Made by a program: the position numbers and the translations under genes
In this document: positions 44,781 through 54,330 of the stretch, in pieces
Layout: every line of letters begins with the position of its first letter
Numbering within the stretch: the first letter of the stretch is position 1
Notes under the pieces: generated by a model
Told to the model about the DNA's origin: nothing
Seen by the model: the letters and a program-made list of their open reading frames with translations, nothing else
Databases searched by the model: none
Origin: Clostridium sp. chh4-2
GTDB lineage: Bacteria > Bacillota > Clostridia > Lachnospirales > Lachnospiraceae
Assembly: GCF_002899675.1 (NCBI RefSeq)
Contig: NZ_PKUU01000001.1
Coordinates: 124,001 to 188,000, forward strand
Length of the DNA stretch: 64,000 nucleotides
Direction of reading: 5' to 3'

Positions 44781-45422
44781 TTAGTTTTCTTTGTCTACCC
44801 AGCTGCTTCTTAAAAGCTCCGGATATTTCTCCAGATGGGCATAATCGTTAAACCGATGCAGATTAAACCGGTTCTTATCCGGGGAATATTCCAGTTCCGT
44901 AATGCTGCAGTTTTCCAGGCCGTTTCCGATCATCCGCATCTTCGCCAGATCCAGGCCGATCAGATAGGCGGTAAGGCTGCGTATCACACCTCCATGGGTC
45001 ACAACGGCGGCCCGTTCATATCCGCTCTGGGTGATCTCATAGAGAACCGGAAGCACCCGTTTTACCACATCGGCTCCGCATTCGCCTCCCGGATAGGGAA
45101 GGTCTTCTTCCATCCGGTCCTGCCTGATCTTAAAGTCAACATATTTAACCGCAATCGCTTCGTCGGACATGCCCTCCATATCTCCAAAAGAGATTTCACG
45201 AAGTTCCGGGCGCACGATATGATCCACGTTCCAATAGAGATTGACAGCCTGGGCCGTCTGTACCGCGCGAAGGAGATCGCTGGAATAGACGATTTGGGGA
45301 TTGACCTGTACAAGGCGTTCACCGACTAATGCTGCCTGCCGGTAACCTTCCTCTGCCAGATCCACATTAACATTACACAACTTACTGCACTGTCTTCCGT
45401 GCCGTATTAAATAAATCCTCAT
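44781..45422 (-). CDS. Histidine phosphatase family protein
   Basis: A 213-residue phosphoglycerate-mutase-like phosphatase. The catalytic histidine is in YLIRHGRQ (His 8), with the second catalytic region VVTHGGVIRSLTAYLIG (about 140-156) and a general-acid glutamate region LREISFGDMEGMS. Substrate unknown; relatives include adenosylcobalamin phosphatase CobC and sugar phosphatases. It is 11 bases from the DUF711 gene, so it is cotranscribed with it. Confidence 0.88.
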   Translation of the reverse strand: MRIYLIRHGRQCSKLCNVNVDLAEEGYRQAALVGERLVQVNPQIVYSSDLLRAVQTAQAVNLYWNVDHIVRPELREISFGDMEGMSDEAIAVKYVDFKIRQDRMEEDLPYPGGECGADVVKRVLPVLYEITQSGYERAAVVTHGGVIRSLTAYLIGLDLAKMRMIGNGLENCSITELEYSPDKNRFNLHRFNDYAHLEKYPELLRSSWVDKEN

Positions 45423-45433
45423 ATCCGCAGCTC

Positions 45434-46798
45434 CTAATTTTTGAAACTGTGGATCGGAGCCGGAATTCTTCCGCCTCTTGTTACGAACTTTTCACAGGAA
45501 TACGGGTTAACAGGCATAACAGGCGCATATCCTAAAAGTCCACCGAACTCTACGGTATCGCCTACATTTTTTCCGATAACAGGAATCAAACGGACTGCCG
45601 TAGTCTTCTGATTGATCATTCCGATCGCCGCCTCATCCGCAATAATGCCTGAAATGGTTGTGGCCGGAGTATCTCCCGGAATTGCGATCATATCCAATCC
45701 TACGGAGCAGACGCAGGTCATCGCTTCCAGTTTTTCCAACGTCAAAGCTCCCATGGAAACCGCGTCGATCATGCCCTGGTCCTCGCTGACCGGAATGAAC
45801 GCGCCGCTTAAACCGCCCACGTAAGAGGATGCCATCACGCCGCCCTTTTTCACCTGGTCATTCAGCATTGCAAGCGCCGCCGTAGTTCCCGGAGCACCCA
45901 CGCGTTCCAGTCCAATCTCTTCCAGAATCTCAGCCACGCTGTCGCCAATGGCAGGCGTCGGAGCCAGGGAAAGGTCGATGATGCCAAACGGAACGCCAAG
46001 GCGTTTGGAAGCCTCCTGAGCTACCAGCTGGCCCACGCGGGTGATCTTAAATGCCGTTCTCTTGATTGTCTCACAAAGAACTTCGAAATTCTCGCCGCGG
46101 GCTTTTTCCAGCGCCACCTTTACAACGCCAGGGCCGCTGACGCCGACGTTGATAATGGCATCCGCCTCCGTCACGCCATGGAACGCGCCCGCCATAAACG
46201 GGTTGTCATCCGGCGCATTGCAGAATACCACCAATTTTGCACAGCCCAGGGAGTCATTTTCCTTTGTGGCCTTTGCTGTTTCTAAAACGATCTGTCCCAT
46301 CAGCTGTACGGCGTCCATGTTAAGGCCTGTTTTTGTGGATCCCACATTTACGGAGCTGCAGACACGCTCGGTCACTGCAAGAGCTTTTGGAATGGAGCGG
46401 ATCAGATTTTCTTCCGCCGGCGTCATGCCTTTGCTTACCAAAGCGGAATATCCGCCGATGAAGTTAACTCCTACTGTCTTAGCCGCACGGTCTAAGGTCT
46501 CTGCCAGGGTGACAAAATCTTCCGGTGATTTGCATGCGCATCCGCCGACTAAAGCGATTGGGGTAACGGAAATACGTTTATTGACAATCGGTACGCCAAA
46601 ATCACGGGCAATGGCTTCTCCTGTGGATACCAGGTCCTTCGCATAGGTGGTGATCTTGTTATAGATCTTTTCGTTTAATTTATCCAGATCATTATCGCAG
46701 CAGTCCAACAGGCTGATACCCATGGTGATCGTTCTGACATCCAGCTTTTCATGATCAATCATATTGTTGGTTTCAATCACTTCAAACATATTTAACAT
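45434..46798 (-). CDS. PFL-family protein, DUF711 (UPF0210)
   Basis: A 454-residue protein of the DUF711 family, distantly like pyruvate formate-lyase barrels. Family segments are [59 protein letters not shown] and [21 protein letters not shown]. Function unknown. It is nearly always paired with an ACT-domain gene, here 32 bases upstream. The ATG at 46796-46798 ([10 protein letters not shown]) fits the family start; a longer frame would overlap little of value. Confidence 0.9.
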   Translation of the reverse strand: MLNMFEVIETNNMIDHEKLDVRTITMGISLLDCCDNDLDKLNEKIYNKITTYAKDLVSTGEAIARDFGVPIVNKRISVTPIALVGGCACKSPEDFVTLAETLDRAAKTVGVNFIGGYSALVSKGMTPAEENLIRSIPKALAVTERVCSSVNVGSTKTGLNMDAVQLMGQIVLETAKATKENDSLGCAKLVVFCNAPDDNPFMAGAFHGVTEADAIINVGVSGPGVVKVALEKARGENFEVLCETIKRTAFKITRVGQLVAQEASKRLGVPFGIIDLSLAPTPAIGDSVAEILEEIGLERVGAPGTTAALAMLNDQVKKGGVMASSYVGGLSGAFIPVSEDQGMIDAVSMGALTLEKLEAMTCVCSVGLDMIAIPGDTPATTISGIIADEAAIGMINQKTTAVRLIPVIGKNVGDTVEFGGLLGYAPVMPVNPYSCEKFVTRGGRIPAPIHSFKN

Positions 46799-46830
46799 AA
46801 GATTTATCCATCCTTTTCGGTCGTATTTAA

Positions 46831-47103
46831 TTAGATTCTGTGCATCTTTGTGAAGATTTCTTCTCTTTGGCATTTAATTTTTACGCCGATTTCATCTCCG
46901 ATTGCTTCTAATTCTTCGGAAACCTGTTCAAATGGTTTTGTAGCCTTGTCCATATCAACAATCATCATCATGTTAAAATATTCCTGAACGATGGTCTGTG
47001 AGATATCCAGAATATTGATCTGCGTTTCCGCCAGATAATTGCAAACTTTGGCGATAATACCAACTGTGTCTTTTCCTACTACCGTAATGATTGTCTTGTT
47101 CAT
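46831..47103 (-). CDS. ACT domain protein (UPF0237)
   Basis: A 90-residue single ACT domain starting [20 protein letters not shown], with the ligand-loop segment [20 protein letters not shown]. Such stand-alone ACT proteins are related to GcvR-type sensors of amino acids and are coupled to DUF711 genes throughout Firmicutes. The partner gene follows on the same strand. Confidence 0.93.
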   Translation of the reverse strand: MNKTIITVVGKDTVGIIAKVCNYLAETQINILDISQTIVQEYFNMMMIVDMDKATKPFEQVSEELEAIGDEIGVKIKCQREEIFTKMHRI

Positions 47104-47131
47104 AATTGTTCTCCTCTTATATGGTTATTAA

Positions 47132-47929
47132 TTACAGCGCAATAATCTCAGACATCTGGTCACGCTTTGCAACCGCGATGGAAAAATCAGATGCGTGGAA
47201 TGGATTATCACCCTGGTTTATCTCCAGTTTTACTGTTTCATAGGCCAGTTCTTCATAATTATTCTCTTTGCTCAGATGGCCTAACAGGATTTTTTTAATA
47301 TTATCATGTAATATGTAGTTCAGAAGCCGTCCGGCATTTTCATTGGACAGATGACCGTGATCGCCTAAAATTCTGCGTTTCAGATAATAGGGATAAGGTC
47401 CGGTCTGAAGCATATTGACATCGTGGTTGGACTCCAGCAGCAAAGCGTCCAGCCCCTGAAGGTGGTCGATGATGTACTGGTCATAATGGCCCATATCCGT
47501 GGCAACCGCCACCGATTTTTTTCCGCACTGAATGCGGTAAGCCACCGGATTCGCCGCATCGTGATCGATGGAAAATGGTTTCAGCTTCAAATCGCCGATC
47601 TCAAAATCCACATCCGGCTGGATCGGATGAAATAATTCGGTTGGATACTGCCCTAAGGACTTCATAGACGCGATTTCTTCCAGCGTTTCTCTCGTGCTGT
47701 AAATCGGCACTCCATATTTTCTCGCCAAAACGCCTAAACCTTTGGTGTGATCGGAATGCTCATGGGTGATTACGATTCCGTTGATCTCACTGCCTTTTAC
47801 TCCGATTTCATTTAACCCCTGCTCAATTCTTTTGTTGCTGATTCCTGCGTCCACAAGGATGTGGCTGTTATCCGAGCCAACATATATACAGTTTCCGCTG
47901 CTCCCACTGGCTATGCTCACTAATCTCAT
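47132..47929 (-). CDS. MBL-fold metallohydrolase, YycJ/WalJ-like
   Basis: A 265-residue metallo-beta-lactamase-fold protein. The metal motif is VITHEHSDHTKGLGVL (about 53-68), with later SIDHDAANPVAYRI and LLGHLSKENNYEELA. The first residues MRLVSIASGSSGNCIYV are typical of YycJ, linked in Firmicutes to the WalRK system and to 5'-nuclease activity. No walK/walR genes are nearby. It lies 21 bases after coaE. Confidence 0.9.
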   Translation of the reverse strand: MRLVSIASGSSGNCIYVGSDNSHILVDAGISNKRIEQGLNEIGVKGSEINGIVITHEHSDHTKGLGVLARKYGVPIYSTRETLEEIASMKSLGQYPTELFHPIQPDVDFEIGDLKLKPFSIDHDAANPVAYRIQCGKKSVAVATDMGHYDQYIIDHLQGLDALLLESNHDVNMLQTGPYPYYLKRRILGDHGHLSNENAGRLLNYILHDNIKKILLGHLSKENNYEELAYETVKLEINQGDNPFHASDFSIAVAKRDQMSEIIAL

Positions 47930-47950
47930 CTGCTCAATTCCTTCTATTAA

Positions 47951-48526
47951 TTAAGATAATATCTCTTTTAATTGTTTTCTTACATCGTCCAGGCTTTTGT
48001 TGTTGTCAATCACCTGGCTGGCACAGGAAAAAAACTCCTGTTCACGCGGCTGGCTGTCCATGATGCTGATGCTTTTTTCCGCCGTATAACCACGGTTCTC
48101 GGCAAGGCGCCGGATACGGTTATCTCTTGATGTATAAACATACCATAATTCATCATAAATGTCATCCACATTTTTTGTCAAAAGCGCGGCTTCCACCACG
48201 ATTAAAGAGGAGCCGGAAGCTGCGATCTGTTCTTTTACCGCTTTCCATACAAGGGGATGGATAATGGAATTAATCGTTTTTAAAGCAGTCTGATCCTTAA
48301 AAATCAAATGCGACAATTTTCCTCTGTTAATGCTCTTATCCTCGTCTAAAAACTCCGTTCCCAAAGCCTCAATGATCCGCTGATACCCTTCCTGGCCCGG
48401 CTCTTCCAGCCGCTTTGCTACTTCGTCCGCCTGAATTACCTCAGCGCCGTATTCTTCCTTCAGTATTTCCAGGATGCGGCTTTTTCCTGAGCCAACTCCG
48501 CCTGTAAGTCCGATGACTCGTTTCAT
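47951..48526 (-). CDS. coaE: Dephospho-CoA kinase
   Basis: A 191-residue P-loop kinase catalysing the last step of coenzyme A synthesis. The P-loop is GLTGGVGSGKSRILEIL (6-22), and further segments are VIQADEVAKRLEEPG and VVEAALLTK, as usual. Its start overlaps the DUF523 stop by four bases; polA lies before that. The coaE-DUF523-polA group is common in Lachnospiraceae. Confidence 0.95.
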   Translation of the reverse strand: MKRVIGLTGGVGSGKSRILEILKEEYGAEVIQADEVAKRLEEPGQEGYQRIIEALGTEFLDEDKSINRGKLSHLIFKDQTALKTINSIIHPLVWKAVKEQIAASGSSLIVVEAALLTKNVDDIYDELWYVYTSRDNRIRRLAENRGYTAEKSISIMDSQPREQEFFSCASQVIDNNKSLDDVRKQLKEILS

Positions 48527-48939
48527 ATCTGAGATTCTCCTTTTACCTGAATTCCGTTTTTCAATAAAAGCTCAGCCGTCATCCCGTTTCCATCGACCAG
48601 CTTCCGGCTAAACGATCCGTCATAGATGCGGCCGCAGCCGCAGGAAGGGCTTCTCTCTTTTAAAACCGCGCAGCTGCACTGATAGAGTTTTGCCAGCTTC
48701 AGCGTTTCCATGGCCCCTTTTTGGTAGTTTTCCGTCACATCGGCCCCATTTTTCGTCACAACTTTATCCCCGGACCGTTCTGCCGGATCTCTGGGCGTTG
48801 CAAGACCTCCCATAATTTCAGGACATACCGGAATGAGCGTATGTTCCTCCATCAGCTTTTTTATACCTTCTGTTAAAGCGCCGGTTCCGTCATAGCGGCA
48901 CTGAACGCCTAACAGGCAGGCACTGACTAATATATTCAT
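48523..48939 (-). CDS. DUF523 domain protein
   Basis: A 138-residue protein starting MNILVSACLLGVQCRYDG. Several conserved cysteines are seen (SACLLGVQC, PVCPEIMGG, KERSPSCGC), which suggests metal or thiol chemistry. Family function is unknown; members occur alone or fused to DUF1722. It overlaps coaE by four bases. Confidence 0.9.
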   Translation of the reverse strand: MNILVSACLLGVQCRYDGTGALTEGIKKLMEEHTLIPVCPEIMGGLATPRDPAERSGDKVVTKNGADVTENYQKGAMETLKLAKLYQCSCAVLKERSPSCGCGRIYDGSFSRKLVDGNGMTAELLLKNGIQVKGESQI

Positions 48940-48959
48940 CCAATCACCTTTTTCTTTTG

Positions 48960-51596
48960 TTATTTTGCATCAAACCATGTGGCTCCGTCATGGGCTTCCA
49001 CTTCCAACGTCACCTTTAACTCAGCCGCATGTTTCATCTTATCTTCCAAAATACCGGTCACAATCTCCTTTTCCTCCAGATACGTTTCAACTAAAAGTTC
49101 ATCGTGTACCTGCAGAACAATTCTGGATTTCAGGTTTCTGGCCCTCAGTTCTTTATCCACTGCGATCATGGCGATCTTCATAATATCAGCTGCCGTTCCC
49201 TGAATCGGAGAATTCATGGCAACCCGCTCTCCAAAGGATCTCTGCATAAAATTGGCTGATTTCAGCTCCGGTATCGGCCTTCTTCTTCCAAATAAGCTGG
49301 TCACATATCCCTGTTCCTTGCCCTCTGACACCAGTTTATCCAAAAATTCCTTAACGCCCGGATAGGTCTCAAAATATTTATCAATATATTCCACCGCTTC
49401 TTTTCTGGAAATGCTCAAATCCTCACTCAAACCAAATGCGCTGATTCCGTATACGATTCCGAAGTTAACCGCCTTGGCATTTCTTCTCTGCAGGGAAGTC
49501 ACTTCCTCTAACGGGGTGTGGAACACTTCCGACGCGGTTATGGCATGAATATCCTGAGCGTCCCTGTATGCATTGATTAACCGGTCATCTCCCGACATAT
49601 GGGCCAGAATTCTCAGCTCAATCTGAGAGTAATCGGCATCCACAAACACATATCCCTCCTCCGGCACAAAGACTTTCCTGATAGCCCGTCCCAGTTCCAT
49701 ACGGATTGGAATGTTCTGGAGGTTGGGTTCCGTGCTGCTGATTCGCCCGGTGGCCGTAATTGTCTGGTTAAAGGTTCCGTGAATTCTTCCGTCTTCTCCA
49801 ATGTAGTTCGCCAGGCCTTCGGCATAAGTGGAATTCAGCTTGGTCAGCTGACGGTAATCCAGAATCATCCGCACCACCGGATAATCCACCGCCAATTTTT
49901 CCAAAACATCCGCTGCGGTAGAATAGCCTGTTTTTGTCTTCTTCCCATGAGGGAGTTCCATATGCTCAAACAGGACTTCTCCCAGCTGTTTCGGAGAATT
50001 GATATTAAACTGCTCTCCTGCCAGCTCATAGATCTCCTGCTCTAATTTGGCGATCTTAACTTTCAGATTATCTCCGTATTCTTTTAACGCCTCTTTTTCA
50101 ACCTTAACACCGGCCGCTTCCATATGATAAAGGCTGTAAATCAAAGGCATCTCTATATTGAGAAACAGGTCATACATCTCTGTTTCTTTTAATTTCCGAA
50201 TCAAAACAGGAGCCGCTTTCCATGCAATGTAGCCCATATAGCAGCAACAGGTCACCGCGTTTGCTTCTCCGTCTTCCAATGCCTTGCCAAGATCATTTTT
50301 CCCAAGCAGATCCAGCTTTGAAGGCACCGTCAGACCCAGATAATCTCTTGCCAAATCATCATAATCATAGGTATCTTTTAAAGGATTTAAAAGATATCCG
50401 GCCACCCCCGCGTCAAATGCCGGACTGTCATAATCCAGCTGCAAATACGGCAGCTGTTTTTTCAGGTTTAATACGCTCACTAAAGACAGCTGTCCGCATA
50501 GCTCTCTCACTTTATCATATAAATATTCCATTGAGATGAATCCGAAAGCCCGGATCACGTAGCAGTCTTCTTCTCCAAAGCAAAGGGCAAGACCGGCATT
50601 TTTACCGTTTCCCTGTATTAGCTGAAGTCCCACATGGTCAGCAACGGATGCCTTTTTCCACAACTCCTCCACTTCGGAGAAATCGTCAACCATCTTAAAA
50701 TGAGATTCTTCCTCGTTGCTCTCAATGGCATCTTCTCCGAATCTGGCAATCAAGCTCTTAAATTCCAGACGTTTCATCATCTGATATGCTTCCGGCGTAT
50801 ATAAATTGCCGATCTTCGCGTCTTCTAAAGAAAATTCAACCGGACAGTCAATGCAGATCGTTGCCAAAGTTTTGCTGATCTGGGCCATATCATAATGTTC
50901 CCTAAGCGCTTTCTGGGCTCTGGGCGGTTTGATTTCATCTATATGCTCATAGGCATTTTCAATGGAATGGTAGGCAGTGATCAGGTTTGTAGCTGTCTTT
51001 TCTCCGATGGAAGGAACTCCCGGGATATTGTCGGAACTGTCTCCCATCAAAGCTTTTACATCGATAAATTCTTCCGGCGTCACCTGGTATTCCCGTTTCA
51101 CATCTTCCGGATAGTAATCATAGATTTCCGTGCCGCCGCGGCTGGTCTTGGGAATCCGGATCTTGATCCCGGTATCGGACAGCTGAAGCAGATCCCTGTC
51201 TCCGGACACAACGGATACTTCAATTCCCATAGCCGCATTCCGCTTTGCCAGAGTTCCCAGAATATCGTCGGCTTCATATCCGGCAAGGGAAACCGTCGGC
51301 ACGCCCATGGAGGCCAGAACTTCCTTTAAAACAGGTACCTGTTCTAACAGCTCTTCCGGCATGGGTTTTCTGGTTCCTTTGTATTCTTCATACATCTTGT
51401 GGCGGAATGTGGGCTCTTTCAAATCAAAGGCCACGGCCAGATGATCGGCCTGTTCTTCTTCTAATATCTTAAACATGATGTTAAGGAATCCATAGACTGC
51501 GTTGGTATGGAGGCCTTCTGAATTGGTCAGCTCCGGGATGCCGTAAAAGGCGCGGTTTAAAATGCTGAATCCGTCTATTAAAATTAATTTGTTCAT
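48960..51596 (-). CDS. polA: DNA polymerase I
   Basis: An 878-residue repair polymerase. The N-terminal 5'-3' exonuclease domain (1-290) has LLIDGFSILNRAFYG-like start, YEADDILGTLAKR and KALMGDSSDNIPGVPSIGEKT. The polymerase domain (about 470-878) has DADYSQIELRILAHMSGD (motif A), RRNAKAVNFGIVYGIS (motif B) and QVHDELLVE (motif C). The middle 3'-5' exonuclease-like domain lacks the acidic DxE site (HVGLQLIQGNGKN), so proofreading is absent, as in many Bacillota enzymes. Confidence 0.97.
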   Translation of the reverse strand: MNKLILIDGFSILNRAFYGIPELTNSEGLHTNAVYGFLNIMFKILEEEQADHLAVAFDLKEPTFRHKMYEEYKGTRKPMPEELLEQVPVLKEVLASMGVPTVSLAGYEADDILGTLAKRNAAMGIEVSVVSGDRDLLQLSDTGIKIRIPKTSRGGTEIYDYYPEDVKREYQVTPEEFIDVKALMGDSSDNIPGVPSIGEKTATNLITAYHSIENAYEHIDEIKPPRAQKALREHYDMAQISKTLATICIDCPVEFSLEDAKIGNLYTPEAYQMMKRLEFKSLIARFGEDAIESNEEESHFKMVDDFSEVEELWKKASVADHVGLQLIQGNGKNAGLALCFGEEDCYVIRAFGFISMEYLYDKVRELCGQLSLVSVLNLKKQLPYLQLDYDSPAFDAGVAGYLLNPLKDTYDYDDLARDYLGLTVPSKLDLLGKNDLGKALEDGEANAVTCCCYMGYIAWKAAPVLIRKLKETEMYDLFLNIEMPLIYSLYHMEAAGVKVEKEALKEYGDNLKVKIAKLEQEIYELAGEQFNINSPKQLGEVLFEHMELPHGKKTKTGYSTAADVLEKLAVDYPVVRMILDYRQLTKLNSTYAEGLANYIGEDGRIHGTFNQTITATGRISSTEPNLQNIPIRMELGRAIRKVFVPEEGYVFVDADYSQIELRILAHMSGDDRLINAYRDAQDIHAITASEVFHTPLEEVTSLQRRNAKAVNFGIVYGISAFGLSEDLSISRKEAVEYIDKYFETYPGVKEFLDKLVSEGKEQGYVTSLFGRRRPIPELKSANFMQRSFGERVAMNSPIQGTAADIMKIAMIAVDKELRARNLKSRIVLQVHDELLVETYLEEKEIVTGILEDKMKHAAELKVTLEVEAHDGATWFDAK

Positions 51597-51669
51597 ATGG
51601 TTGGTTCTCCTGTTTTCTTGTGGTTTTTTGGGGGAATTGATGTTTTATGGAGGTTTTTACATAAAGTCA

Positions 51670-51721
51670 TTTACATGAAGCGTGAAGGCATTTTCGAAAA
51701 TGCCTTCACGCTTCATGTAAA
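51670..51721. repeat. 52-bp perfect palindromic repeat
   Basis: A perfect 52-base palindrome with arms of 26 bases centred between 51695 and 51696, core GTGAAGGCATTTTC and its complement, and outer TTTACATGAAGC. Same family as 6023-6150 and 7003-7082. It lies between the polA start and the zinc-finger gene's stop, four bases from that stop. Confidence 0.75.
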
Positions 51722-51724
51722 AAG

Positions 51725-52072
51725 TTAAAAAATCCCCTGCTGAATCCATATTCTGAATTGCAGCAAAAACATAACAATTAAGCTCATCACGCACAGCGTG
51801 TTAACAGCATACTTCATGATCTTTACTAACATCACGCTGTATAACCGCTGCTTAGAAGCCGTAATTGCAGCTTCCAATGCTCCTTTTATATTGTAACTTC
51901 CTGTGTCAGTGTCTAACTGGCGGATACCGATCTCTACTGTATAATATATCTCCAATTCTTCCCGGCAATTCGCACATTCATCAATATGTTCCAAAAAGCC
52001 TTCTAATTCTTCATCTGTCAGTTGATTACGTATATATGGCATTACCAAAGCTTCCGCTTCTTTACAGTTCAT
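51725..52072 (-). CDS. Zinc-finger (zf-HC2) membrane protein, anti-sigma-like
   Basis: About 115 residues. The N-terminal HC2 zinc finger is visible as FLEHIDECANCREELE (His and two Cys, about 28-43), preceded by MNCKEAEALVMPYI. A single transmembrane helix lies near 88-107 (YAVNTLCVMSLIVMFLLQF). This layout is that of anti-sigma factors, yet no sigma gene is adjacent and the extracytoplasmic part is about eight residues. The ATG at 52070-52072 follows AAGGCGG. Confidence 0.75.
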   Translation of the reverse strand: MNCKEAEALVMPYIRNQLTDEELEGFLEHIDECANCREELEIYYTVEIGIRQLDTDTGSYNIKGALEAAITASKQRLYSVMLVKIMKYAVNTLCVMSLIVMFLLQFRIWIQQGIF

Positions 52073-52141
52073 CAGCTGCACCGCCTTTCAAAAGTCTGTA
52101 CCTATCATACAATAATTTTGATTTTTTTTCAACGAAAACAC

Positions 52142-52170
52142 TTGCCAAATGGAAAATCCTGTGATAGAAT
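52142..52170 (+). promoter_or_regulatory. Promoter of tRNA-Leu
   Basis: A -35 TTGCCA (52142-52147), a 17-base spacer and a -10 TAGAAT (52165-52170) lie 25 bases before the tRNA start at 52196. Confidence 0.65.
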
Positions 52171-52195
52171 AATGAACGTTGTATGAGAGCAATAA

Positions 52196-52278
52196 GCCGG
52201 CCTGTCGGAATGGCAGACGAGGTGGACTCAAAATCCATTGATGGCAACATCGTGCGGGTTCAAGTCCCGCGGCCGGCA
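52196..52278 (+). tRNA. tRNA-Leu(CAA)
   Basis: A class II tRNA of 83 bases including the discriminator A. The acceptor stem is GCCGGCC with GGCCGGC, the anticodon stem-loop GTGGA-CTCAAAA-TCCAT gives anticodon CAA, a long variable arm follows (about GATGGCAACATC), and the T arm is GCGGG-TTCAAGT-CCCGC. The 3' CCA is not encoded. It stands alone. Confidence 0.96.
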
Positions 52279-52305
52279 TTACACCCTTGGCAGGGAGAAA
52301 GTCTT

Positions 52306-52342
52306 GGAAGCCTTGATTTTACTAGGTTTCCGGGGCTTTTTT
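52306..52342 (+). terminator. Terminator of tRNA-Leu
   Basis: Stem GGAAGCCT (52306-52313) with AGGTTTCC (52324-52331), followed by GGGGC and a run of T (52337-52342). From here to 52762 no gene is seen; the sequence is AT-rich. Confidence 0.7.
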
Positions 52343-52762
52343 CTTTTGGAAATTATACTTTAGCAGGCTAAAGGATTTGTGTTCCTTGGGGAAAATGTGT
52401 TCCTTGATCATTTAGGATACTTTTCAGCTTTCATTTCTTTTATCATTTGGGAAACAATATTGACTTTTTGCTCCGCGCTGCTGATATCGTAAGTGTAATT
52501 TCTTTCATTAACTTCTAACTATTATTATCAATCGTATTTCTAATATCCTTTATTCCCCTTTTGAAATTTTTATATAGAAAAGACACACTAGAAAAAATGA
52601 CTTTTTAATTGTATTTATATGATTAACTCAAACTCCGAACACAAATATGTATAGATATTATTCAAATGTCAATATGGAATTCCCCGCATAGACGAACGCA
52701 ATTCACAACAAATCCTGCCAATCACGCAAATAAGCTCACGAAGACTAGGTATAACACAAATG

Positions 52763-52807
52763 CGTAACACTTCTATATCAGATCCGTAACACTACTAATA
52801 GTATAAT
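52763..52807 (+). promoter_or_regulatory. Promoter with a direct-repeat operator upstream of the repeat protein gene
   Basis: A perfect -10 TATAAT (52802-52807) has no good -35, but two exact copies of CGTAACACT (52763-52771 and 52785-52793) lie upstream with a 22-base period, two helical turns. This is the geometry of an activator binding as a direct-repeat dimer, for example LytTR-type regulators; the bases themselves fit the LytTR consensus only partly. Confidence 0.5.
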
Positions 52808-52838
52808 GAAAAAACAATAAATTTTATTTATAGGAGGA

Positions 52839-54131
52839 ATGGAAAAGGAAATGAAGAACTTCAGAAAAATTTTAGCAATGATGGCAGCATTTTGCATGCT
52901 GCTAAGTATCAGCACTCCCATAACAGCCAAAGCGGCCGAAGGGAAACTGGTGGTGGAAGGGAATGTCACTCTTTCAGGTGGAAATGGTAATATAGAAGAT
53001 GTATTAATTACAATCAAACATGGTTATATGACTGATGGCCCGGTGGTAGGAACAGGACATCCTGATGCAAACGGACACTATTCTATCGAAACAACTGTTT
53101 CTTCGTATGGATTTCTTGCACTTATCGTGAAACCTGAGCTTGCCGGATACGACAACTATTCACCGTCATCAAATATCTATCCCGGCCAGAATAGTGCTGA
53201 CCTGCTGCTGATTGCAAACGGGACACCAACCACATTCAGTGTAAGCGGCGCGATCACAATGAATGGGGCTGCGCTGCCTTATGACTTATGTCCGATCGTA
53301 AACTTTGAGGTACCGGCAACTTCGGGACATAAAGAGCTTCAGGCTTGCGGCGGAAACTTTAATTGCAATGGTTTAGCAGGAAATAAAGTAATCATCACAC
53401 CTCATCTCGAAGGGTATAGCTTTACGCCGGAATCGATCACTATTGAGAAAATTGACAGGAGCTATAATGATGCTAACTTTGTGATGACAAAAAATGAGGT
53501 AATAACCGAAACCCCTGAAATTCCAGAAACCCCGGAAACACCTGAAAATAACGAAAGTACAAAAAATACTGTTACCCTATATTTTATGACAGGCTCCTCG
53601 CCCTCTGAGCCTGGAGAGGTATTTGAACAGTTTGAAGTGGCAAAGAATTCCAGAGGGAATACTACTACACTTGCAAAAACAATTAAATCCAGAGTCCCTT
53701 CAAAAGATGGTTATAAATTTAATTATTGGCAGGAAGCCAAACTGAGTGATCCGTCCGTTCTCGGAAATCAACTTTACACGGTTATTTGGACAAATGACAC
53801 CGACCAGTATATTTATGCTCAGTATACTAAAGTTGAAGAGCCGGAAACATCTGAGAGCAACGACAATACTGTTACGCTTTATTTTATGACAGGCTCTTCT
53901 CCGTCTGATCCTGGAGAGGTATTTGAACATTTTAAAGTGGCAAAGAATTCCAGAGGGAATACTACCACTCTGGCAAAAACAATTAAATCCAGTGTTCCTT
54001 CAAAGGATGGTTATACATTTAATTATTGGCAGGAAGCCAAACTGAGTGACCCGTCCGTTCTGGGAAATCGGCTTTATACGGTTATTTGGACAAATGACAC
54101 CGATCAGTATATTTACGCTCAGTACAAATAA
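52839..54131 (+). CDS. Secreted protein with tandem 100-residue repeats
   Basis: A 430-residue exported protein. A signal peptide (FRKILAMMAAFCMLLSI) ends near AKA-AE. Residues 35-220 resemble carboxypeptidase-regulatory/prealbumin-like beta domains (VEGNVTLSGGNGNIEDVLIT). A Thr/Pro/Glu linker follows, then two nearly identical repeats at codons 243-330 and 343-430 (NTVTLYFMTGSSPS ... QYIYAQY), similar in style to InlB-type B repeats. No sortase motif or S-layer homology domain is seen, so it is probably secreted or loosely attached. An ATG at 52851 is an alternative start. Confidence 0.75.
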   Translation: MEKEMKNFRKILAMMAAFCMLLSISTPITAKAAEGKLVVEGNVTLSGGNGNIEDVLITIKHGYMTDGPVVGTGHPDANGHYSIETTVSSYGFLALIVKPELAGYDNYSPSSNIYPGQNSADLLLIANGTPTTFSVSGAITMNGAALPYDLCPIVNFEVPATSGHKELQACGGNFNCNGLAGNKVIITPHLEGYSFTPESITIEKIDRSYNDANFVMTKNEVITETPEIPETPETPENNESTKNTVTLYFMTGSSPSEPGEVFEQFEVAKNSRGNTTTLAKTIKSRVPSKDGYKFNYWQEAKLSDPSVLGNQLYTVIWTNDTDQYIYAQYTKVEEPETSESNDNTVTLYFMTGSSPSDPGEVFEHFKVAKNSRGNTTTLAKTIKSSVPSKDGYTFNYWQEAKLSDPSVLGNRLYTVIWTNDTDQYIYAQYK

Positions 54132-54155
54132 AATATGAATTAGGAATGAATAAGG

Positions 54156-54189
54156 TGGCCGGGATTTACAGTTTATGCTGTCCCGGCCA
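54156..54189 (+). terminator. Terminator of the repeat protein gene
   Basis: Perfect stem TGGCCGGGA/TCCCGGCCA (54156-54164 with 54181-54189), then TTTGTCATTT. A second hairpin at 54245-54282 (AAGGTGCGAA/TTCGCACCTT) may end the convergent lipoprotein transcript. Confidence 0.75.
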
Positions 54190-54330
54190 TTTGTCATTTA
54201 CAGCAAGAAAATTGTAATTTCAGTAACATTTTTTTAACAGCAAAAAGGTGCGAAGCCTTAATATATCGGGATTTCGCACCTTATCTATATATTAACAAGC
54301 CTTAGAAGCAATCCAATATTCAAGCAGAAT

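Noticed and set aside
51725..52072. Anti-sigma factor with a partner sigma gene
   Set aside because: The zinc finger and membrane helix fit, but no sigma-factor gene is adjacent, so the partner claim was not made.
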